A DNA stretch of 64,000 bases from Pogonophryne albipinna (lineage: Eukaryota > Chordata > Actinopteri > Perciformes > Artedidraconidae): positions 22,966,867 through 23,030,866 of the forward strand of contig CM053243.1 in the NCBI GenBank assembly GCA_028583405.1, written 5' to 3'. The notes under the pieces are model-generated. The model had not been told where the DNA came from, did no database searches, and saw only the letters and a program-made list of their open reading frames with translations. The position numbers were made by a program, and so were the translations under genes. Of this stretch, positions 50,158-64,000 are shown in pieces (position 1 is the first letter of the stretch; the number at the start of each line of letters is the position of its first letter).

Positions 50158-50300
50158 CAGAATCACAGTCTTTATTGGCTTTTCTAATGAGGTCTGAAAC
50201 TACTATACTATAGACATGACAACCATCAAACAAAATGGCCCTTAAAGCTACCTACATAAAATAATTAAATATTATATCAATTATCTCATTAAAACTGGCA
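50158..50300 (+). repeat. 143-bp perfect direct copy of 17565-17707
   Basis: Identical over the whole compared length; continues here into 'aagtgtatcaaaatg', whereas the other copy stops at the N gap. Confidence 0.95.
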
Positions 50301-51405
50301 AAGTGTATCAAAATGTTTTTCTTTTATAACCTGAGACTGCACACTTTTGGTTGTGAAACATCTGTTTGAGTTTTACATTCAGTACCTCAACAGAAAAATG
50401 CCAAGTCAAACCAACACTGCAAAGCCAAACACATCGAATCACTTAGCTCTGCAATGTAGGACAGAAGGGGATGTGAGGTGAGTGGAATGTAAAAGCTGAA
50501 AATCTCAGGCAGGTGATGGACGAAGGGCTTGAAACGGCAAGCTTCAGGCAGAAAAGACCGGAGGGAATGGTGTGCAGCAAGATAGCGCTGTCATATGTAG
50601 CTGAACAAAACTATCACAAAGACACAGTTCAGTACATTGCCAAGCAAAACTAAACTATACATAGGATGTAAAGTACTTTTGGATAATATCTATTTAACAG
50701 GCATGTACCCACATATGTAAACGGTCAGTTTTATTTCTAATAGTTCTGTGAAATGGTGATAACTGATTAAATATTTATTAGGAAATAGACTTAAGTTAAT
50801 GTTCATTTGAATTTGACCGACTCACCCTTGGATCCCTTCAGGGAGCTCCACCCATGTGTGGGAGGCTTAACTAGCAAAATGATCATCGCACTCAGCAGAA
50901 TAAAATGAAGGCTACTAGAGAGCCTAGAGTTCAACAAAGAAATACTTAGCCAAGATAAAGATATTTTTGTCCCTCATTTCCTTGAACCCAACTTTATGAA
51001 CTCCACAAGCAGGGTATGAACCAAATCAAGGCAGTGCAGGATGGTGACATTTCAACCAAAGAACACCACAGCATTCAATAATAGCAGAGCATTATAAAGC
51101 GGTAAATGCATGTGAAATGTAAAATTGATGCAAAGTTGAAAGAAAAAAGTATAGTGTTTGTTATGAGATTGTTAGCATTTGTACTTTGCCATTACACATA
51201 TTTCAGTTCGAAATATATTCATTAAAATATGCATCAACTAAACGGTAGCATTTACAAACAAGCTGTGGTTTGCCTTGATAAATGAAGAAGGGAAGTACAG
51301 GAAGTACCCTTCCCATCATCTCCTCTCGACCATAATGTTTACAGTGGAAGAAGATTATTCAACATATTTTCTACTCATCCTTTCTGATTAAATATGTTTC
51401 TCTAG

Positions 51406-51528
51406 AATTTCTCTGATGAGTGCCAATATAAACAGAAAAAGGAGAAGAGAGGAGACGAGAGACACAGGAGAGGACTCTGGGAAAAAACAGCTCTGTATCA
51501 AACTTCCATGCAACTCATTGATCATTAG
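51406..51528 (+). CDS. Possible terminal exon (weak), phase-compatible with the RRM gene
   Basis: Acceptor TTTCTCTAG, 40 codons NFSDECQYKQKKEKRGDERH... to MQLIDH, then TAG. Phase 0 fits the exon at 49884-49976, but joining them would leave RRM2 without its second half. The purine-rich sequence may be open by chance. Confidence 0.2.
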   Translation, partial: NFSDECQYKQKKEKRGDERHRRGLWEKTALYQTSMQLIDH

Positions 51529-53892
51529 ATATTTAAACAACAAATACTGTCAAAACTGTGAAGCATCCATTCCTTCCTGTGATGAAACAGCTTCTGCAAG
51601 GGAAAGGTGAATCCCTGCACAGCTTCTTACACATCTTCCCACAGGGTGCATGTGTACAGCTATATGAGATGTGTAAAGATGCAGCTGTTCAAAGCTATAA
51701 GAGATGTTATGGTGAGACAGCCTGTCCCAAATTCTTCAAATATTCTGCATTACAGATGTCAATTGGAGATGTAAGCATTGTTTCAGAATAACTCAATGAA
51801 TCATGTTCAGTGGTAACATTTCAAAAAGCTGAGTATGATGGGTTGCAAAACAAAAGTGAACAAACTTGTAGTACATTTTTCATTCTGATAAGAGAACAAA
51901 ATCCTCTTTGTCACTGTCAAAAGATCTCTTTAAAAAAAGTGTGGGGCCATCTAAGGTTTATGCCTTTTCCAGCAACACATCTGCAGGACTACTTAACAAA
52001 CTAATCTGTATAGGCATCTCTACCTATAACTACGGTATAAGTAGCAACTACTTAGTAGCATTTTGCAATTTACAAATGCAGACGTATCAATAACAAACAC
52101 ATAGAACCATAAGAGCAAGTGTCTCTATATACAAACATGGCGTACCTGCAGGTTTTCAATGCAAGCCCAATGCAGCAGCAGCTTTCACCTGCTAGCCTAA
52201 CTCCCAGCATTTGTCTTCGTCTTCGAGCTGACTGCTCCCTGAGGTTTTTACAGTACCAAGTGGATTATTCGCAGCATGACTCTGTCTGATTCAGCCAAAG
52301 ATAGGCAATCTGTCATACTACATACACACTCTCCAGGGCATACACAGAAAGACACCCACACACACAAATTGCATATGTTCATGGTCAGATTATCTGTTTG
52401 ATCTCTAAACCATATAATCCCGAAACATCAAAAATAAATCCAACATCTCAAAAACCCTGATATTATGACGGAAAAGCATGATGAAAATAGAGAGGGCTAC
52501 TAGAAATGTTTTAACAAGAAACCATACGACTACATCAGATTAAGGAAAAATGAATTCCAATACAAAGATTTCCACTAATGAAATGACTGATATTGCATCG
52601 TTGATTTAGTATGCTTGGCTTGGTAATAACAATGTATAATAATCAACGGAACTGATGTCCATCTTTGAAATAATTGTTGGTAGGAAAGCAGGTAGGAAGT
52701 TAAAAACTAGGTAGCTATGTAGATTAAGGGGTACATACTAGATAATGAGGTAGCTAAATGACATTCCCTTTGTGAGTGCAATAGCACAGGAGTGTAAAAG
52801 CTGCAGGTAATTGTTGTTTAATTGTATTCATCTGATGAAGGCCTGCACACAGAGTAACATGGCAGGACCGCTTATTCCGTTTTTCTGGTTGGATCAATAT
52901 TTGGAATGTTTGCACATCAATCATCAATAACATGCTCTTGGGGAATGCACCTGGGATGTCAGGGTAATTAAACTCATTAACTCAGGCATAACTGTGTACT
53001 TACATCTTTAAACATAATGCAATTATATTATATTATGATAAATGATAGTGATAAATAGAAGAAGTACATCCCAAGGTCTTGAAGTGTGTGAGCTGCAGTG
53101 TCTTCATGTTGGCATGCCTTTGCTCTTTGTAATATAAGAAACAAAATAGGATAGACGTACTGTAGATGAATTTCATTGTGTCCTTAAGGATTACATTATC
53201 TGAACCAGGGTAATCCTTGTGTTCTAATACCATTTCCTGAAAGCCATGTCCCATGCCCGTGCTTTTGTCCAAAAGCAGAGGAGCAGATAAACAGCCCCAG
53301 GATCCTCTAACAATCGGATTCAGCTAACCCTCATGCTGTGAAACATGTCTAAATCCCTTACACAATCATGTCAGACAGGCATCATCCAAACACTAAATGC
53401 CCTTCTTCTACCACAAACAATTCTCCAGCACACACATGCGAGCACACACACAACACACTTTGTTGTAAGTTATCAATGATCCAAATGCTGTAAAAAAAAA
53501 AGCTTTACAAAGCTAGGAGACAATGCTAAACACATCTTTTGTTCAGACCATTGATTTCATTACATTGCTCTTTTGGTTATGGTTCAGTGCTAAACGTCAT
53601 CACAGTTAAGCAAACAATACAGAAGGTACTGTATGGGAGAAATGTGATTAGTTCTGTGCATTTTGCTGCAGAGAATCTTGGCCCTGAGGGTGTCCGAGCT
53701 TGTATAGTGCACCACTTTTTCCTGCAGCAAACCTGCCTTTACGACAGTGTCTGCTTCAGTGTGTACAGTATATCTATGCCATGTTAACAGTAGAGGAAAA
53801 CAAAGTCATGTCTTAGTCCTCATCAAGATCGTCTAATACCTTGTCCTCTACTCACAATTCTTTCTTTCCAGGACATGGAGACTGAGTCAGCA

Positions 53893-54077
<185 letters not shown>

Positions 54078-57000
54078 TGAGCTGGGAGCTTACTGTGCCC
54101 AGACTGGCTCCAGGCTTGGAGGGGTTCCTCCTCTGCAGTTCTCATTACAGAATCTGAGCAGACTCACAGCATAGAGCAAAAGCTGCCACTGAACACACAG
54201 GTACATTACAGCGACACACAGGGTTAAGACAACACAGCTACTCCATGACTGCAATATTCAGTGGCAATGAACAACACGCAGGTACCAAAAACAGAGACCC
54301 CTGTCACCAAAAGAAAAACTGCTAGGATGCAAATGTTATCTTCTTTGTGTTATTGTCATGGTGTATTTTGCAGTATAATAGAAGGGGCTTTACATCTGTT
54401 CTGCATAAACATGCTTTACACACAAAGATATCACAGCAGGATGCTTCTACAATCTGTGGACTGTAAATTGTCTATTCATTCTCTGGTATCCCCCTGAGGG
54501 ATCACAACAGCACAATTATTGTTCAACAAAGAAGTTACAGAAGTAACATAAAATCACCATATTGATTGATTAGACAGCACACAATGGTTAGTTCATCATA
54601 ATACACAGCATTTAAAATAATAACAACTGATTTAATAATTTGGTTTTGGCCCAATCTCATCCGTCCTTCTTGATTGCTAGAGCATGAACTTTATCACATT
54701 ATCATTTTATCAGGGAAATTAAACAGATGGATTAAATTAATTAGGTGTGGTTCCACTAGGCTGGGAGAGAGTAACTGCATATAGAGGCTATTTTTAGATC
54801 TCTGTTTCCTGAGAGTGTGGGGCGAGCTTGTAGAGACTTACGAGGCTTCTTAGGACAGCAGCAGTGGAGTGAGGTAGGACACATCTGGTGCACAGCTCAG
54901 CTGGCCAGCAGAGATTTCACCAGAACAGTCCCTTCCCCAGAATTTCTATCCCACTCAAAGAGGCTTGTCTAAATCACAATCTTGGGAATTTAAAAGGTCA
55001 CGGTCTTAATACACAAGGAATGTACTCCCTTTTTTAAATACCTCAACTTTCTGTTAAGCATCATTTGTTCTATTCTTAGAAGTTTTAGGTCTTCATGGAA
55101 ATGAGAACAATCTCTTTAGTTAAGGAGTGGTCACCTCTTTTCTCTGATGCAGTCTCCCCTTTATCCATGGGTACCCTACACCAATTTTAGGTGTGTAATT
55201 CTTTCACTGAAGTGGTACAGAAATTCAAAACCATACTTGTAAATATGACCTCCCTATCAGCTAAGCATACAAATGTAGAGCCGTTTCATTTGGGGAAAAT
55301 GTCTCCCTGTGGCAAATGGATGAAAGGAGGAGGATAATCTGGGCTCTCACTGGGCTGTACTCAAGATTACTGGAACTGACTGGGTGAACTAAAAATCAAA
55401 TCAGATGTTATCCGACGCCCTGAGTAAAACCAGACCAGCTAAAGCCGACCATTGCATGATCCATTAAAAACAGACCACTACACAAGACTAGACAAACCCA
55501 CAAGAGGCTCTTTAGTGTTATTTCAAATGAGCTAGGTTATGAATATAGCTATATATCCTGCAATGAAAATAATATTGATTCAAAGCTGACCCATACTGTC
55601 AACTCTTGTTATCTACAGCTCATACTGTAAGTGACCATTTTCTGGTGTGGTGTTTACAACCTGTTGCCTCTGTGGCTGAGAGCCCAGCAGGGGGGCTGAC
55701 CGATGAGGGAGCACATGCAGGAATGATAAATAGGCTAAGTAACCTTATGCTGCGGCTGACATCGAGACCTTGACAGAATTATAATAAGCCTGATTACTTG
55801 TGGATGGATCTGCGAGGGCAGCGTTTCCATGTCACAACCCAATCCAATAGACAGAATTAACAAGTTAAACACTGTGGGTTTCCAATACACACCGGTAAGT
55901 GGAAATCAATCAATATTTGGACTGGTAAACCCCAGGATTTCCAACCGTTTTAATGAAATGCACGCCATATAGAGCAGCATATATTTTGTGTTAACTTGCT
56001 GATAGGTGAAACATAATGGCTAGAGATGTTGCTCAATAATGGAAACATCAAATAACCAGCAAAAGGAGAGCAAAATGATACGCCAGTACCTGGAAGAGTT
56101 TAATATGCAGCATATGTGGCATTGCATGTGAGTTTGTAATAAAACATATATCTGGATATTTATGTGTGTGGGTTGGGTCAAAATAGCAGCTGTGCTAAGA
56201 CTTGAGAAGCAAACATTTTACATGTAAAGCATGTAAGCAAGTACATTCCTTAGAGACATGTATTTCATTTTCACTGAAAAGTAGGGAGGACTGCATCAGA
56301 GATTAACTACAGTCAAACCTATAGAGACATCCCATATTAACCATGTAGAAGGGCATCATAATCAGCCTGAGAGATCACAGTTCTGCTGACATCCACAAAG
56401 CGGTCAGTGACCTGTGATCATGAGGCACTGCAGTGAGCATCTCTCTCCTTCTCCCTCTCTGTTTTCTCATTCCTAGAGAGACTGCACCATTAGGACACAT
56501 TGTTACACGCACTCCCAATGGCAATGCATAGTTAAGACAAAACAGCCAGCTGCCTTCCCTGCCGCATAACAGACAAACGACACTGTACAGCGTGCATTTA
56601 AATTCCCCTCCCGGCACACATTTGTACACACACTTAACGGCATGCAATCTGAAACACTTTCTCCAGCAGCTGCTAAAAAGCTTTAGCCGACACACACTCC
56701 TGAGTAGCTACATAGCAGTACAATCCCACATATGTGCTGGGAGAGGTGCTGGGATACACACCTGTGAGTCGCACGATACACTGTCTGCCTCTTGTAAGGG
56801 ACGTGTAAGGTCGACTGTCCTGGTTGGCCCAACATGTTTGCTGCAGGTCTGTGATTTGCTGTGCTGTGCTCTGCTCAGTGGTGCCGGTGTGTGTGTACTC
56901 CTCTCAGCTGGTAGTGCTGCTGTTGCTGACGTCTTCTGCTGTGCACCCTGGCGTCGATTCATTCAAAACATCCCCTTTCCCGCTTCTCCTGTGTCGCGCT

Positions 57001-60000
57001 GATGAGGTGGAGCTAAAAATACACGTAATCGCTGAACTGTCCCCTGTCTCACCAATACATCATGTAAGAGGCCCCAGGGCACCAAGCAGAACCGCAGGTA
57101 CAAACCATTAGACATAACCAATATAATCTTATTCTCTTAGATTCATTCTCTGAAGTGGTGCTCTTTCTCTCCTCACCTCTCCTCTGTTCTCTTCTAATAT
57201 ATGCGTTTGTTAGCAGAGCTCTGGCGTCATAGCATTTGCCTGAAGAGGAAGCCCTCTGCTCCATTCCTTCTGCAGTCATGCAATCAATGCACAGTATGCA
57301 CTTTAGGCAAGAGGAGAGGAATCAGGAGGGAGAAGCAGGAATATCCATAGTGAGTAAGGAAGCAAGAGAAAGAGATGAGGAAGACATAAGAGTGAATGTG
57401 AAAGAAAGTGTGTTGCAACTTTAACGATTCATACTACATTATGATTGATAATTGTAAAAAAGTATGCACTATGTGCCGATATTTATAGTTATTTCACAAT
57501 GCAGGATGACTGTCACCATGTCTAGCAGGAAATACTGTAACAGCAGCCCGATTGGATGAAGGATAGAGAGTGTTGGGGAGATATAATTCACAACATGAGA
57601 AATGAAAGTGAAAACTGGGCTATGACCTAACAGCTGCAGAGACTGATGACTATGTCAAACTACAAATGCCTTCTATCAGCTAATAGAAAAAATGGGGGGG
57701 AGCAGTTGAAAAATGTTTTCTGCACAAACTCAGGAAGTCAACTCACAGATTCAATTGACGGTACACACATACACACCCACACCTGCAGTGCATACAGCTG
57801 CTGCTGGTGCCCCCCCCCACCCCCACCCCCATCCCCTGGGTTTCATCCTCTGCTGCTCTTCCTCATCCATCTCTTCACTCTCCTTCACATCTCGTTAGCA
57901 TACCCCAGGAGACAAAGGAATTCAAACCGCAAGTAAAGACCTCCTCTACGCTGCAGGGAGGTGATACCAGAGGGTTGATCTCTTGGTCTTACCAGCAGCA
58001 ATCATCATTTAAATTGTGCGTTATTTTTTACATTAATCCATTTCACTGCATGGAAGAACTGCAACATGCACGCCATTTCAGTGTAAAACAACCATGCAGT
58101 GCATACAAGAACTGTTCCAAAATGTCTTCAGTAAAAAAAGTTCAACTCTTTGCTTCGTCATACTTAAACACATTTCTGTGGGAGATCTTTTTTTTGTCCA
58201 CCACATTTATCGGACACATAAACAATCTTGCAGATGTTACATACAGTGTAATCAGTTTATAACATATGATGCATAGTCATAGCTTAAACCACCAAAACAA
58301 TATAGACAGCAGTAATATTTGCAGTAGTTATCCAATGAAATGCATGTTGTTATAAAGTACTCATAAGGACAAGGTCACTCTGTTGCACAATGACTAATTA
58401 TATATATGTTTTACATTGAAAAGACTATTGTCGTAAATATCTATCTATTTTTACAAAAGTCATATTTTGAATGCAGGACTTTGATTTAACTTTGATTTGA
58501 CTTTTCTTGCCGAATAGCATGACCAGCAAAAACTGTATGACCACAACTGAAATAGAGATATGTACCTTTATCATCCATCTAAGATCACGGTAATGAAACA
58601 TTTTAATGCATTAACTAAAAAGCAATTTAGGCATAATAAATAAAAACATAATTTAAAATTGTTTTTAAAGAGTACAATTTTCCAGAGAGCCTTTATTTAT
58701 AAGGTAGAGCATTAAGAAAATAATTCCAAAGACAACAAAGTCTGATGTCATTCATCTTCCTTGTCTTACTCTATGCAATATACTCTTAGTTTGTGTATGA
58801 TAGCTACAGAGTCCTCTCAATCGTATGTTGCTACATTGCTACTCACCAGTTAGTGATCAGATGTCGAAAGCAGTAAATCCGATACAAAAAGTCTCAAACA
58901 TCCAAATCTGTCTCTTGAAGACGGGCAATAAGGAGAGTCTCTTTCTGTTCTCTTTACGTATGGTAAGCGAGTCTGTTTTTAACTGTGTGCACAATGCTAG
59001 TTGGGTGAGCTAGAACGCACACAAAGCGTGGTGTCAGATAGGAGTATAACTGCTGTTTCAGCCCTCTCTCTCTCTCTGTAAAACTGCCAGCACTTACAGT
59101 AGAGCTCTACTTAGCTCTCCAGGGAAGAATACAAATGATAACGCTCCATTGTTCAGTGCCTATAAATTAGAAGAAGAAAGAGAAGGATAGGGGAAGGGCC
59201 CGGCTTGTGAAGGAACTCTGAAGCCACCTTGTTCTGTGACCACAGATCGAGAAGAATTCACCTCACTTTGTTGTGCGGTCAATGTGAAGTGCTGACCTTG
59301 GTCTCTGAATGCAACCAGAGCCTTCAGTATCACCCTGAGCCCTCTTTATCAGATCACATCCCCGTCAGTCAGGAGAGAGGGGAGAGGATGGAGGGCAGAC
59401 TGGAGCTGAGCAGCTGGCTCAGGCTTCTACAGTGCCGGCTCAATAATCCACAGACAGACATATATATATAAGAGTAGAGGGCTGGATCAGGGAGGTTTAG
59501 GTCGATATGTACTATGAACAGCCAGGTCATCATTCATACTTCACTCTATCACCTACTTCAACGCTTGTCCTCCTTGCTTTTCTACCAAAATGGAGCTATA
59601 ATAACAGTGCATCAATCTCAGTCTGTTGTGTTAGTAAATCAAAAAAACATCAAACCAAAAACAAGACCAATATACTGCAGGTGTAAATTACTCAGAAATG
59701 CAGGAATAATTGTGTAAAAAGTATGCAATACAAAAATGATATCAGAAAGTCAAATAAGGACATAATAAGGTCATGACAGAGGCATGATAAATCACCCTCA
59801 CTCTCTCAGTTATAAAGTTAACTTTAACAACTGTATTTTTCTTTTTACACGTCGATTAGTAGACAGAAACCTGTACAATATTACTAACTATTAAGTAAGT
59901 ACTTTCTCAGACATCATGCATTACCTGTCTTAAAAGGGGATAAAACAGAAACAAATGTGAAACTGCATCAAACTATTAAATAGACAAAGACTCAACAGCA

Positions 60001-60267
60001 ATATCTAGTGGCTGCCTACAGAAAAGCACTTCACGACAACATCACCAGGTCCCAATGCTTCACTGTCAGATAGTGCAGTGAAACAGCTCTTACAGTGGTT
60101 TGAAAACGTTCCCATCAATTGTTAAAATTAGTCTTAACATCACAATCCAAGCTTCATCTCACTTATACAGACAATCGAGATGGAATAATCAAAGTGATCT
60201 AAATCATCAAATCTTAAAGAATAGCAAAAAGGAGAATCAATCCGACCATGAATAAGAAATGAGCCTT

Positions 60268-60520
60268 TCATCTCGGGACTAAAGCAAATTGAATTGGAAC
60301 GCTTTGTGAGAAATCATACAGCTGTGCAGTCAATGCGTTCAATAAATCCTGCAGTGAGAGAAATTGCCCGAGCCCCAGATCGGCTCTCGCTAGCATTGGC
60401 CAGACGGGCCCTTCATTTATCTTTTTCACACACAATATTCCAGTAATGGGAACAGCAATATTCCATCGAGTTATCCACAATGAGAAACATTTTTTAGAGC
60501 TCATGCACTCTATCTGCTGC
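60268..60520. other. Candidate conserved non-coding element
   Basis: A 250-bp island of higher complexity and GC than its surroundings ('cctgcagtgagagaaattgcccgagccccagatcggctctcgctagcattggccagacggg'), with TTTATC/GATA- and homeodomain-like words and no splice-supported frame. Its look resembles developmental-gene CNEs. Conservation was not tested. Confidence 0.3.
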
Positions 60521-61616
60521 AAACATAAGCCTATTGAAGCGTTACATTATTCAGACTTTAGATAACAATATTTTAAGTCAATATTTACTGCTCTATTGGT
60601 AATCACCAACTCATGGAGGAAATACTTTTCTATTTAGTTGCTCAGTTAGCCAGTGTGTACAGCAGCTAGTCGCTAACTCTGTCTGCCTTTGGAGTTGTGG
60701 AGACTGCAGAGTTGATTTGAAATTCTCTTTGGGTTAGTAACTGAGTAACCCTTTTCACATTATACTTTTTGTTTTGATCCATTGTTAGTATAACAAATAT
60801 TGATTAGTGCAGCTTCAACACTGTCTATATATTTAGGGCATAATCTATGAAACTTCTACTATGTGACGCATGATACGTTCAGCAAGAGCTCTGTACCAGT
60901 TTGACTGTGAAACTAAATAAAACACTTTCAATGCAGTATATTAACTTTCACTAGATAGATACTTTAACCGTACCTACATCTTTTGTATGTGATATTCTGT
61001 GCTTGCAAAAATGTAATGCCATTACACGATGTTGTATTCGATTTTCCACTAGATCACATTACTTAATTACATATGTCATTGTTCATCACATCTACACTAG
61101 ATTCTGAGTGAATGAATATGAATACTTTATACAAAAGGTTAAGTCTCAGATGCGTTCTCTAGAAAGACTATTTACACAACATCGATCATCCATCTTTCTG
61201 GCTGCTAACTAATCACATCTCTTCTCACTCGTCTGGTGAGAGGGAGCAGTGTGGGACCTGCTCCTCTCTGCAGTGGCTCCTCTCATTCTGAGCCTCTGAC
61301 AGAATGCGGCAGAAAGAACTGTCATCTGAATTCAATCAGAGGGAGGGTACACAGTACAAAATCCCTTTCTCCAGAGAAGCAGCTGAATTTACTCAGGTGC
61401 AGAGCGTCCTTCTTCAAAACATGAAAAGAGGCATACAAAAAAGGGGGAAGAAGTTTTAATTAATTGGATTTCTGTTGCATATACCAGCACCATTTTCATA
61501 TGTTGTATCCCAAATCGTGTAACAAATATCCACATTGTAGTAAAAAAAAAATATATAATAATATATGTTTCAAACAAAGCAATAATAGCATAATAATACT
61601 ATTAAACCTGTGTTAC

Positions 61617-61810
61617 CTTGTCTCAATCTGACTCTCCTCCTTCTCCAAACTGGAGGGCTCGAGCTCGGCAACCACCTCTGTTTCAGGATCAATAGATTCA
61701 GTCCCCTGACCCAGGGGCAGGCAGCTGCAGCAGCAGGTCCCCATCCCGACTCGGGCATCTCCCCTGCCCTGCTCCTGCTCTGACTCCTGCTCCAGCTCGG
61801 ACTGGTCAAC
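61617..61810 (-). CDS. Exon of unrecognised acidic, cysteine-containing protein
   Basis: Minus-strand exon with acceptor TTAGCAG and donor GTAACA; 64 codons plus two bases. It reads VDQSELEQESEQEQGRG, then a CCCSC cluster (candidate palmitoylation site) in VGMGTCCCSCLPLGQG, then an acidic run IDPETEVVAELEPSSLEKEE to QIET. Composition and clean open frame make it convincing as coding, but I cannot name the gene. A phase-compatible candidate upstream exon is at 63802-63847. Downstream exons were not found. Confidence 0.55.
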
Positions 61811-63801
61811 CTGCTAAAGCCGTCTGCATTGTGAATGACTCATTCTAGATAATGTATATCATCCCACAAAGCACACCTCAGGCCCACAGTTCTTAATGTA
61901 TTCATTCATTGCAGGTTCCCTGATTAAATATCCAAACGAGGCCTGGTGGAAAGCTTCCTTTGTATTCTGCAGCACAAACGTCCACTGTACCAGAGTCTCA
62001 ATCTACTCTTTGTTTTCATTGTCTTTATTCAGTCCTCTGCTTTATCCTCCCGACTCTATTGGTAGGCCGCCACAAGACTGTACAGTATGTATTGTTTAAC
62101 TGTCATTAGCCTCGTAATAAGTCACCAAATGAGCTGGTATTGACAACACATCGCTTTTTATAAACCGCTCCCGCCTCAAGTGAAAGTTCACGCCGCAGCA
62201 CAGAGAAGATATATGCACAAATATAATAGCTGGACACAATTTAAACATGATACGAGGATCTACTGATAATGAAAAATGGTCAACATAAATCACAGTACGA
62301 GAGTCAGAGGATATGCTACCTCACCAACATCCTATTTGCAATTCCCTGGCCATAAATGCTGATTTTCAATTTCAGCTTTTTTGCGTCTGCTGCTAAAGAC
62401 GGTGTTGGCATGTGCACTGCCATCTTAAAGGATTAATGATTCGTGCTTCAAGGCGAGGCTGTGTGTCTATGCACGTGTTATCGGGAAATGAAATGTTTAT
62501 AATGTGCCAGTATGCGTGAGGGTTGAGATAAATCAAGATCTTTCTTTAATCTAGCCATCATTTTCTACTGTAACAAAAAATATGAAAATAAAGACAATAT
62601 TTGTTGGATGACTATGGGGCAAATATTGGTAGAAGAGCACCACGTGAAGTTATCTTGACCTTGCAATACAGTTTGCTTGTTCATTCAGTATTTTCAATCC
62701 ACGCACAGCATTAAAATGGTGAAATTGTGAAAAAGACAAAGGGCTCGAGTAGCTGGGAGTTGAATTTAAATGAGGCAGCCAAAGTTATGTTGCTCGTATT
62801 AAAGGAAAAATGAATTTGATGCTGATCAGTCATTTTAAAATGTTCTCATTTCACTAGCAAGTACAATTTACTGTAGATCATAATGCTTTAATCATAGAAC
62901 AATACAGATAACAATTAACCCTTTGACTACATTCCTTAATCAGGCGTTTTTAAGTAAAAAGGGAGTAATTGTAACACGACAAATCATTTTCTGCAACATG
63001 TTAAACTGTTGGGAGTTCAATCACGTATAATAATGCCCCCAAAATCAAATGTTTTTATTATTTAAGATAAGGAAGGAGAAATCTGATCTATCAGGATTCT
63101 GCCTGTACAGAATGACGCTACCATGTCAGTGTATGTATTTTCAGCTGAAGGTCACTGTCTCAAGAAACAGCTTGAGGGAAGGAAAGAAAAAGAGAGACTG
63201 AACTGTGTTTACATGAAAGCTCAAACTGAGAGTCTGCAGAAGTGATGTATATCAATCTGACTGAGACGTGTTAGTATGGTTAAATGTTTAGCTTGTGACA
63301 AATACACAAAAAACGAATCATAAAGCAGCGTAGCCAAAAAAAGAGGCATACTGATATTTCACAGCATATGTAGTCAGTCCAACAAGCATAGCTGGCCCTT
63401 TGTGGGCATTGAATTGTAGGAAGATGCAACACTGTCTGTAAGCTGTGCCAAGACATGAGCTAGTATGAAGGCATGGTGAAGACCTATAGGGTGCACACCT
63501 GCGCTATATAAATATTAAATGAGATGTTTACTGGAGAGCACATGCAGTAGGAAGGCCTTAGATGTAATGGCATTGTATTACATGAAACATCTGTGACAGA
63601 ACAATTCAAACTAGATGAACCCAGTGACACACCAAATGTCTTCCATACATTCATACTTTTTACCCTTCTTGTCCGTAACACCCAGGCACAGTTTATACAC
63701 GGACACTGTCTAGATGTTTATATCAATATTGATATAGACAGAATAGGCTTAGAGTAAGTAGACGATCAGTGTAGATGAACAGCTGTTCCTGTCACGCTCA
63801 C
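61811..63801. other. Non-coding, presumed intron
   Basis: AT-rich with a CNE-like stretch near 62340-62480. Nothing else recognised. Confidence 0.5.
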
Positions 63802-63847
63802 CTCATCTTTGCTGAAACCAAAAGCATTGCACTGATCCCTCTCTTGC
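63802..63847 (-). CDS. Candidate small exon upstream of 61617-61810 (weak)
   Basis: One base plus 15 codons QERDQCNAFGFSKDE, donor GTGAGC (good), acceptor GCCGCAG (poor polypyrimidine tract). Ends in phase 0, as the exon at 61810 requires. Confidence 0.25.
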
Positions 63848-64000
63848 CTGCGGCCTTAGAGCTCCATCCAATTAGTATTCAGTAGTGTGTTTCCAATCTT
63901 TCTATATTACTTCCCAAGGCACCCAACAAATATTTCTAAACAACATTCCTTTACATGCAAGGTCCTTTGCAAATAAAAAGTGACTAAGCAAATCTAACAG
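63848..64000. other. Non-coding window edge
   Basis: AT-rich, nothing recognised. Confidence 0.5.

Noticed and set aside
54843..54888. Minus-strand exon with GTAAGT donor (ATGTGTCCTACC...)
   Set aside because: Good donor but weak acceptor, short cysteine-rich frame without similarity or a partner exon.
56592..57002. 136-residue plus-strand ORF
   Set aside because: Low-complexity Cys/Ser/Leu translation without splice support; its antisense is equally open, typical of chance.
57236..57424. Glu/Arg-rich ORF with possible splice sites
   Set aside because: Purine-rich DNA gives charged open frames by chance; no neighbouring exon fits.

Overview
This is a stretch of ray-finned fish (teleost) nuclear genome. 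The evidence is intron-rich genes with GT-AG exons that read as vertebrate proteins, long (CA)n microsatellites, and many teleost-type repeats: tRNA-derived SINEs, an L2/Rex-like LINE tail, hAT-like, TTAA-flanked and Harbinger-like non-autonomous DNA elements, and a 19-bp minisatellite of about 82 copies. There are no prokaryotic features. ORFs are poor guides here because most real exons are short and lack an ATG, so exons were called from splice sites, reading phase and recognised protein sequence.

Layout. (1) 1-6046, minus strand: four consecutive coding exons of plekha7, running from the second half of the second WW domain to the start of the PH domain. The gene continues below base 1 and upstream past 6046. 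(2) 6047-17707: no exon I can defend, only intron or upstream DNA with a LINE tail, a head-to-head hAT-like pair and two SINEs. (3) 17708-18319: assembly gap of 612 N. (4) 18351-42452, minus strand: xpo1 (exportin-1/CRM1), 21 coding exons whose phases all join. They give residues 1-937 of an expected 1071; the last 134 or so codons should lie in or beyond the gap. (5) 44340-44650: CCAAT-rich GC-rich promoter. (6) 44654-49976, plus strand: a divergently transcribed gene I reconstructed from phase-compatible exons. It encodes an unrecognised protein with one complete RRM and the beginning of a second. (7) 50158-64000: mostly non-coding, with one convincing minus-strand exon of an unrecognised acidic protein at 61617-61810 and several stretches that look like conserved non-coding elements.

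The most important structural point is that the block holding xpo1 and the RRM gene is bracketed by a perfect 143-bp direct copy (17565-17707 and 50158-50300). The left copy ends exactly at the N gap. Xpo1 loses its 3' end at one edge and the RRM gene appears cut short at the other. This suggests a mis-joined or mis-inserted contig, or a real insertion into the plekha7 neighbourhood, so linkage of plekha7 to xpo1 should not be trusted without checking.

Working relationships. Xpo1 is the general nuclear export receptor for leucine-rich NES cargo and probably shares its promoter with the RRM gene. Plekha7 is an adherens-junction adaptor and has no known functional tie to xpo1.
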